The notes under the pieces are model-generated. The model saw only the letters and a program-made list of their open reading frames with translations. It ran no database searches and had not been told where the DNA came from. A DNA stretch of 5,977 nucleotides, taken from contig UQQF01000078.1 of the NCBI GenBank assembly GCA_900543085.1, positions 1 to 5,977 on the forward strand, given 5' to 3'. This DNA comes from an uncultured Eubacteriales bacterium (GTDB lineage Bacteria > Bacillota > Clostridia > Oscillospirales > Oscillospiraceae). Position numbers and translations under genes: made by a program. Below are positions 1 through 3,835 of this stretch, piece after piece. Numbering within the stretch: position 1 is the stretch's first letter; each line of letters begins with the position of its first letter.

Positions 1-3
1 CGC

Positions 4-36
4 TCGTCGGCAGCGTCAGATGTGTATAAGAGACAG
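4..36 (+). other. Nextera Tn5 sequencing adapter (artefact)
   Basis: Positions 4-17 match the Illumina Nextera read-1 tail and 18-36 are the 19-bp hyperactive Tn5 mosaic end AGATGTGTATAAGAGACAG. The two parts are joined exactly as in the commercial transposome oligo. This is untrimmed library sequence, not a natural transposon end. Positions 1-3 are probably the tail of an index. Organism sequence starts at about position 37, so this is a physical end of the assembled contig. Confidence 0.97.
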
Positions 37-88
37 GGGTTCCACCCCCCGCACCCCCCGGGTGGCGTGGTCGCCCCAAAATAACCCC
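37..88. repeat. C/G-rich inverted-repeat region, cut by contig end
   Basis: This stretch lies directly downstream of the last gene. GGGTT at 37-41 can pair with AACCC at 83-87, and CCACCC at 42-47 can pair with GGGTGG at 60-65. Two runs of six C (45-50 and 54-59) sit between. On the minus strand the pattern could be the start of a terminator or of a dispersed GC-rich intergenic repeat. No U-tract can be judged because the adapter interrupts the sequence, so the role is undecided. Confidence 0.4.
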
Positions 89-90
89 AG

Positions 91-312
91 TCACTTGTCT
101 TCAAGTACCTTCTCCACCGACAGCACCTTGCCCATGGCAAGCTCCTCCGGCACGTAGACGAAGCCGCACTTCGGGCAGACGGGCAGCTCGACGGGGAAGG
201 CGTTGTCCAGGTAGCCGAAGACCGCGTTGGCCTTGACCAGCGGCACGCCGCACTTGCGGCAGGTGAGCTTGCCCTCGGGGTCTATGACGTAATAGCTCTT
301 TTCCTCAGCCAT
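91..312 (-). CDS. small two-CxxC redox/zinc-ribbon protein (DVU_1557-like)
   Basis: This 73-residue cytoplasmic protein has no signal peptide or membrane segment. It carries two cysteine pairs, C18-R-K-C21-G and C46-P-K-C49-G, 24 residues apart. That is the rubredoxin-like or zinc-ribbon pattern that holds one Fe or Zn ion. The tail FVYVPEELAMGKVLSVE follows the second knuckle. From memory, this layout fits the DVU_1557 family redox protein found beside the aldehyde oxidoreductase of Desulfovibrio. That assignment is recall, not a search. The ATG at 312 is supported by a strong GAGGTGA site, and the gene starts 3 bp after the stop of the iron-sulfur gene, so the two are almost certainly co-transcribed and translationally coupled. 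A role as a small electron carrier or metal-binding partner of the neighbouring iron-sulfur protein is inference; a purely structural zinc site is equally possible. Confidence 0.85.
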   Translation of the reverse strand: MAEEKSYYVIDPEGKLTCRKCGVPLVKANAVFGYLDNAFPVELPVCPKCGFVYVPEELAMGKVLSVEKVLEDK

Positions 313-315
313 GAT

Positions 316-322
316 TCACCTC
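316..322 (-). promoter_or_regulatory. Shine-Dalgarno containing the upstream stop codon
   Basis: On the minus strand GAGGTGA lies 3 nt before the ATG at 312, and its last three bases are the TGA stop of the iron-sulfur gene. A ribosome ending there sits on the next gene's initiation site, which points to translational coupling. The same heptamer precedes the lipoprotein gene. Confidence 0.8.
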
Positions 323-2595
323 GTCTCTATGGTCATGCGGTGGCTGTAGACGCGGTGCACCGTGTATCCGTCCGCGTCCTCGGTGAACTTCACCCAGAAC
401 GTGACGTTGCCCAGCCGCGCGCGGGTGACGATCAGTCCCGTGTCGTTTTCCACCGCGGCGTCCCCGCTCTCGCGGTAGGCGCGCATGACGCGCACCACGT
501 CCGTGTCGAGCACCATGCGCGCTTCCATGAGCGCCCTGGCCTCGTCGGTGAATTCAAGCTTGAAGTCCAGCTTCTCCATCGCGTCGTCCTCCATCCATAT
601 CTCGCGCAGCATGCGCCGCTTCAGCTCCAGGCGGTTGCGCCGCTTCTCGCTTATCCCAGGCGGGGAGCCGGAGGGCGCGCCGTATATCAGCTCCAGTATG
701 TGCGCGCTCTCGGCGCCGGAGCGCGCGTAGCGGTCGCGGCAGCCCATGCAGTAGGTGAGCTGCAAGCCCTCCGCGCCGTCCAGCGCCGCGGCGGTCATCT
801 CGGCGGCGACCTCCGGCTTGGCGTAGCCGGCCAGCCCGCCGTAGCCGCAGCAGGGCGCGCGGTCAGCGCTGTACTCAGGCTCCGTCACTGCGCAGCCGAG
901 GCGCGACGCCAGCTCGCGCACCGCGCGCTGCGTGTGTGCGTCGCCGCGCGCGCCGCAGGCGTCGTGCAGCGTGACGCTGCCCACGGCTGTGGGCGCGTCC
1001 TCGGGGAGGCCTATCTCCAGCAGCACGTCCCATATCCCCGTGCAGTTTCCCAGCGGCGCGAGCGTCTTTGCGCAGGTGGGACACGCGGCGATGATGGTCG
1101 GGTTCCCCAGCGAGCCGAGCGCCGCGGCGAGCTGCGCGCGCGTCTCGGCAAACAGCTCCTCGCGCCCCGCCCAGTCGGAGATGACCCCGCAGCAGCCGAG
1201 CAGGATGCCCACGCCGCCGTCGAGCCGGCGGCGAAGGTCTTCATATGTCCGCCAGACGGCCTCCGGCGCGACGGCTCCGGCCTGGCAGCCGGGGAAGAAG
1301 ACGTATTTGCACTGCTCGTACCCCGGCTCGGCGCGGCACAGAAAGGCCTCGCCGTTGGAAAAGAGCTGGTCGTAGAGCGCGAACTCGTGCACGGCCAGGC
1401 TCATCTTCCCGGTTGCGACCATGTTCCGCCGCGCGGAGAGGCAGATCTCCGCCATGTCGTAGCCGTTGGGGCAGACGACCGTGCACTGAGAGCAGAGCGC
1501 GCAGGAGTTTATCGCGCCGTTCCACATGTGGTCGCCCATGATGATGCCCACGTTGTTGTAGATCTCGCGGGTCATGACGCGCGGGGACTTGCCGTAGTGC
1601 CGCAGCCAGGCGCAGGACTTCATGCACTCGTCGCACGCGCACTGTATGCATCTCGCCGCCTCGCTTTGCGCGTCCCCGGCCGAATAGACGCCGTCCTCCG
1701 GCACGCGCACAGACGGCCGGACGCCGGAGAGGTCGGTGTAGAGAGAGCTCTCAGCCGCGCCCTCCTCGCCGCGTGAGCTGGCGGGGCTCATGCCCTGAAC
1801 CAGCCGGTCGGCGCTGACGCCGGCGCGCCGCGCGTCGTAGAACGCGCCCAGCACCCCGCCTGTCTCATCGGGGCGGGCGATCACGCCGAGCGACTCGTCA
1901 TAGAGCGTGACGGAGTCGCTGCCCCCGCCGCCGAGGGCGGCATAGACCTCGCGCGAGACGCACGAAACGTCGTATTTCCCAGCCTCGGAGGCTATGAATC
2001 CGGCGTTCAGGGCACAGTTGTACTCAATTTTCAAGTCCAGCTTTTCCAGCTCGGAGAGCGCGGCGGCCGCGTCCTCGCCGCCGAGGAAGGGCGCGCAGCG
2101 CGCGATAAGCTCCGCTGCCGTGCCCTCCGAGACGTAGAACACGGCGGGGTAGCTCTTGGTCGCGAGCTCCGCTGCGAGCACCAGCGTGAAAAGCTCCGCG
2201 CCGAAGACGGCGGCTGTCTTTTTCTTCTTGAATTTCAAAAGCCCGCGCCCCGTGCGCGGTCTGCCGTGGCGCATCGCGGCGCGCTCCAGCGCGGGGATGT
2301 TGACGCCCTCGGCTCCGGCCTCGTTCAGCCGGCAGGCCGACGCGCACGGAGCCTCGCAGCCGGCTGCGAGTATGCGCGCAAAGGGCGCGGCGCGCTCGAG
2401 CATCGCCCGGGCCGCGGTGAAGTCGCCCTCCGCGCACAGCCGCGAGAGCTCGCGCGCGTCTATGCGCAGCGGGCAGGCCGCCGCACAGAACGCGCTCTGC
2501 TCGTGCACGCACAGGCTCTCCCGCGCGGCCAGCTCATCCTTGGTGTACAGCTGCTTCGTGCGGTAAACGCGCGTAGAGCGCTCGGTAAAGTCCAT
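316..2595 (-). CDS. GltD-like/dicluster/double-CCG iron-sulfur oxidoreductase subunit
   Basis: This 759-residue soluble protein is probably an electron-transfer partner of the aldehyde oxidoreductase. Residues 25-110 resemble the GltD/dihydropyrimidine dehydrogenase N-terminal iron-sulfur domain (C29, C37, C41-P, then C80, C84, C88). Residues 126-270 align loosely with a flavin/NAD Rossmann region: they begin VFGAELFTLVLAAELA and end GGVLGAFYDARRAGVSADRL. This part is far shorter than usual and lacks GxGxxG. Residues 316-375 form a ferredoxin-like dicluster (C316, C319, C321, C324, C328; C365, C368, C371, C375-P). Residues 430-640 hold two CCG domains of the HdrB/GlpC type (C437, CC468-469, CPTC505-508; C547, CC582-583, C616/C619). 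Residues 650-759 are an unassigned tail. The ATG at 2595 has AGGAGG 6 nt upstream. I recall this as the 'pyridine nucleotide-disulfide oxidoreductase/dicluster-binding protein' family near MOP genes. Direct NAD(P)H use by this copy is doubtful. Confidence 0.88.
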   Translation of the reverse strand: MDFTERSTRVYRTKQLYTKDELAARESLCVHEQSAFCAAACPLRIDARELSRLCAEGDFTAARAMLERAAPFARILAAGCEAPCASACRLNEAGAEGVNIPALERAAMRHGRPRTGRGLLKFKKKKTAAVFGAELFTLVLAAELATKSYPAVFYVSEGTAAELIARCAPFLGGEDAAAALSELEKLDLKIEYNCALNAGFIASEAGKYDVSCVSREVYAALGGGGSDSVTLYDESLGVIARPDETGGVLGAFYDARRAGVSADRLVQGMSPASSRGEEGAAESSLYTDLSGVRPSVRVPEDGVYSAGDAQSEAARCIQCACDECMKSCAWLRHYGKSPRVMTREIYNNVGIIMGDHMWNGAINSCALCSQCTVVCPNGYDMAEICLSARRNMVATGKMSLAVHEFALYDQLFSNGEAFLCRAEPGYEQCKYVFFPGCQAGAVAPEAVWRTYEDLRRRLDGGVGILLGCCGVISDWAGREELFAETRAQLAAALGSLGNPTIIAACPTCAKTLAPLGNCTGIWDVLLEIGLPEDAPTAVGSVTLHDACGARGDAHTQRAVRELASRLGCAVTEPEYSADRAPCCGYGGLAGYAKPEVAAEMTAAALDGAEGLQLTYCMGCRDRYARSGAESAHILELIYGAPSGSPPGISEKRRNRLELKRRMLREIWMEDDAMEKLDFKLEFTDEARALMEARMVLDTDVVRVMRAYRESGDAAVENDTGLIVTRARLGNVTFWVKFTEDADGYTVHRVYSHRMTIETR

Positions 2596-2600
2596 AATCG

Positions 2601-2632
2601 CCCTCCTCCCGTCGGGAAATCAGTCGACGGAG
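2601..2632 (-). promoter_or_regulatory. strong Shine-Dalgarno beside a small inverted repeat
   Basis: On the minus strand AGGAGG (2607-2602) lies 6 nt before the ATG at 2595 and fixes that start. Just upstream, CCGTCG (2630-2625) can pair with CGACGG (2614-2609) across a 10-nt loop, and CT/AG pairs past a one-base bulge could reach the edge of the Shine-Dalgarno. The ribosome site is well supported. Control by the hairpin is only a possibility, as a 6-bp stem may occur by chance. Confidence 0.5.
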
Positions 2633-2668
2633 TTCCAGAATTCCAGCTTGTGTACGGCTACCGGCAAG

Positions 2669-3757
2669 TCATTGCGGATTCCACTGATAGTATGTCGCGG
2701 ACGCTATTTTCCCGTCTCCGTCCAGTTCAAAGCGAATATACGTCGCGTCGAGGCAGTGTACCAGCACCGAGCCCGGGCGGCCGTCCTCGTAAAAGAGCGT
2801 GGCATAATAGCTCATGTCCTGCCCTGCGCCGTACAGTCTGATCCCGGCCTCGCCGAGCGTGAGCTGCGACGGGTCAAGGGGAGTCGCGCTGAGGTCGCAT
2901 TCCATATACGCCCTCACCGGGAGGCGGCGCAGTATGTCGTCCAGCCCGTCGCCTATCTCAAGGGCGCGCAGCGTCGGAGCCGTCGCCGGGTCGCTCGAGG
3001 TGTAGCCCTCGCCGCGCTCGTCATAGAGCGCAGTGGTTTCACCGCTGTTCGGCGCGAAGACCAGCTCCTCATAGAACACGGGCATGGAGTACATCACCCG
3101 GCCTATGTAATCGTCGTAGACGCGCGTGAACTCTGTCGGGAAGCTGATGTACCTCACAAAGCCGGTGTCGTTTCGTTGGAGTACGATGCGCGGCTCGCTG
3201 CCTGCCGGGTCGAAACCGCGCTCCTCCCCGTGTATTTTTACGGTGTCATAGCTGAGCGTGAGGCGCTTGCCCAGGAATTCAAACCTGCCGTCTATCCCTG
3301 TTATGGGCCATATCTCGAACTCCGCCGCAGGGTCGGCGCACTCATAGCTGAAGCTGCCGTCCGCCAGCTCGGAGGAAAAGCAGTATGTCGCCAGGTTCCC
3401 CGGCGCCGCCGGGTAAGCGCCCCTGTCCTGGTTAAAGCAGAAGTAGAGCTTGAACGGCGTCGCGCCGTTTTCCTCCTCGCCCATGTAGAGCAGAGCCTGC
3501 CCGTCGCTGCCAAAAGGCTCCGCCCGCCAGACGCTGGCCGGGGTGAAGTCCATCGGCGGCAGGTAGTACGGCCAATCGGGGTCACTGGCGGATATGTTCG
3601 TGGGTGAGGACGAATATGGATGCCTGTAGGCCTCTGCCGGCACCGCCGCCCCCGGGGGTGCAGCGTCCGCCGTCGCCTCCGGCGTCGGCTCCGCAGCAGG
3701 GACGCCGCAGGCGGTGAGGAGCAGCAATACCAGCATCAATAAGACCGCGCGCTTCAT
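2669..3757 (-). CDS. lipoprotein of unknown function, possible C-terminal SmpA/BLIP-like fold
   Basis: The product has 362 residues. It starts MKR, has a Leu-rich hydrophobic core, and ends in the lipobox L14-T15-A16-C17, so C17 should be lipidated and the protein anchored outside the cytoplasmic membrane. A Pro/Ala/Glu/Thr-rich linker (about 19-45) follows, then a globular part rich in Tyr, Phe and acidic residues. No enzyme motif was recognised. Near the C-terminus, LEIGDGLDDILRRLP (266-280) followed by a strand-rich stretch ending TYYQWNPQ recalls the short helix-plus-sheet unit of SmpA/BLIP-like proteins; this is weak. The ATG at 3757 is chosen over the in-frame ATG at 3805 because GAGGTGA lies 5 nt upstream, the signal peptide begins directly after it, and the longer form would run through the intergenic hairpin. 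It sits between genes of a cytoplasmic redox module, so a substrate-binding or envelope role is a guess. Confidence 0.82.
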   Translation of the reverse strand: MKRAVLLMLVLLLLTACGVPAAEPTPEATADAAPPGAAVPAEAYRHPYSSSPTNISASDPDWPYYLPPMDFTPASVWRAEPFGSDGQALLYMGEEENGATPFKLYFCFNQDRGAYPAAPGNLATYCFSSELADGSFSYECADPAAEFEIWPITGIDGRFEFLGKRLTLSYDTVKIHGEERGFDPAGSEPRIVLQRNDTGFVRYISFPTEFTRVYDDYIGRVMYSMPVFYEELVFAPNSGETTALYDERGEGYTSSDPATAPTLRALEIGDGLDDILRRLPVRAYMECDLSATPLDPSQLTLGEAGIRLYGAGQDMSYYATLFYEDGRPGSVLVHCLDATYIRFELDGDGKIASATYYQWNPQ

Positions 3758-3762
3758 ACCCG

Positions 3763-3769
3763 TCACCTC
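3763..3769 (-). promoter_or_regulatory. Shine-Dalgarno that decides the lipoprotein start
   Basis: GAGGTGA on the minus strand ends 5 nt before the ATG at 3757. The alternative in-frame ATG at 3805 lies inside the hairpin, would add 16 residues ahead of the signal peptide, and has no purine-rich site upstream. Confidence 0.8.
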
Positions 3770-3777
3770 GCTTTTGC

Positions 3778-3807
3778 AAATGGGGAAGGCTTTCGCCTTC
3801 CCCATTT
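3778..3807 (-). terminator. perfect 13-bp hairpin downstream of the aldehyde oxidoreductase gene
   Basis: TGGGGAAGGC (3781-3790) and GCCTTCCCCA (3795-3804) are exact reverse complements. AAA (3778-3780) and TTT (3805-3807) extend the stem to 13 bp. In the leftward transcript the loop is GAAA, a stable GNRA tetraloop, and the hairpin begins 29 nt after the oxidoreductase stop. The U-tract in that direction is only UUU followed by GC, so termination may be partial. On the opposite strand the tract is UUUU, but no plus-strand gene would use it. An attenuator or mRNA-end stabiliser is an alternative. Confidence 0.65.
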
Positions 3808-3832
3808 TAACATGGTTTGCTTATCTTTTAAA
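3804..3832 (-). promoter_or_regulatory. candidate sigma-70-type promoter for the lipoprotein gene
   Basis: On the minus strand, -35-like TTTAAA (3832-3827) and -10-like TAAAAT (3809-3804) are 17 nt apart, with TG one base before the -10 (3812-3811) as in extended -10 promoters. This is a short AT-rich patch in an otherwise GC-rich window. Transcription would start near 3797, inside the left arm of the hairpin. The -35 match is 4 of 6 and the call rests on pattern alone. Confidence 0.35.
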
Positions 3833-3835
3833 GCC

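Noticed and set aside
18..36. Tn5 mosaic end as evidence of a natural transposon
   Set aside because: It is joined to the Illumina read-1 tail exactly as in the commercial adapter and lies at the contig end.
340..1776. Long plus-strand open frame (478 codons) opposite the iron-sulfur gene
   Set aside because: It is Arg/Ala/Val/His-rich and low in complexity, lies antisense to a gene with clear cysteine motifs, and is what GC-rich codon bias produces by chance.
2215..2235. A-rich run encoding Lys residues as a programmed slippage site
   Set aside because: The run is only five A in a Lys codon stretch (AAG/AAA), no canonical heptamer fits the frame, and the zero frame gives the complete protein.
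2024..2512. Possible frameshift in the iron-sulfur gene, since the Rossmann motifs look broken and a second minus-strand frame is open here
   Set aside because: The main frame stays open and keeps Rossmann-like text on both sides of the missing motifs. The other frame is Arg/Ala-rich with no domain signal.
2630..2655. Short CTGGAA direct repeat around GAATTC between the lipoprotein and iron-sulfur genes
   Set aside because: Two 6-bp copies 2 bp apart are likely chance, with no promoter or insertion-site context.
2648..3607. Plus-strand open frame of 319 codons opposite the lipoprotein gene
   Set aside because: It has no recognisable domain and an Arg/Val/Ala-rich composition. The minus strand has a lipobox and a good ribosome site.
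3758..3805. Upstream start for the lipoprotein at 3805
   Set aside because: It lacks a ribosome site, overlaps the hairpin, and places 16 extra residues ahead of a normal lipoprotein signal.
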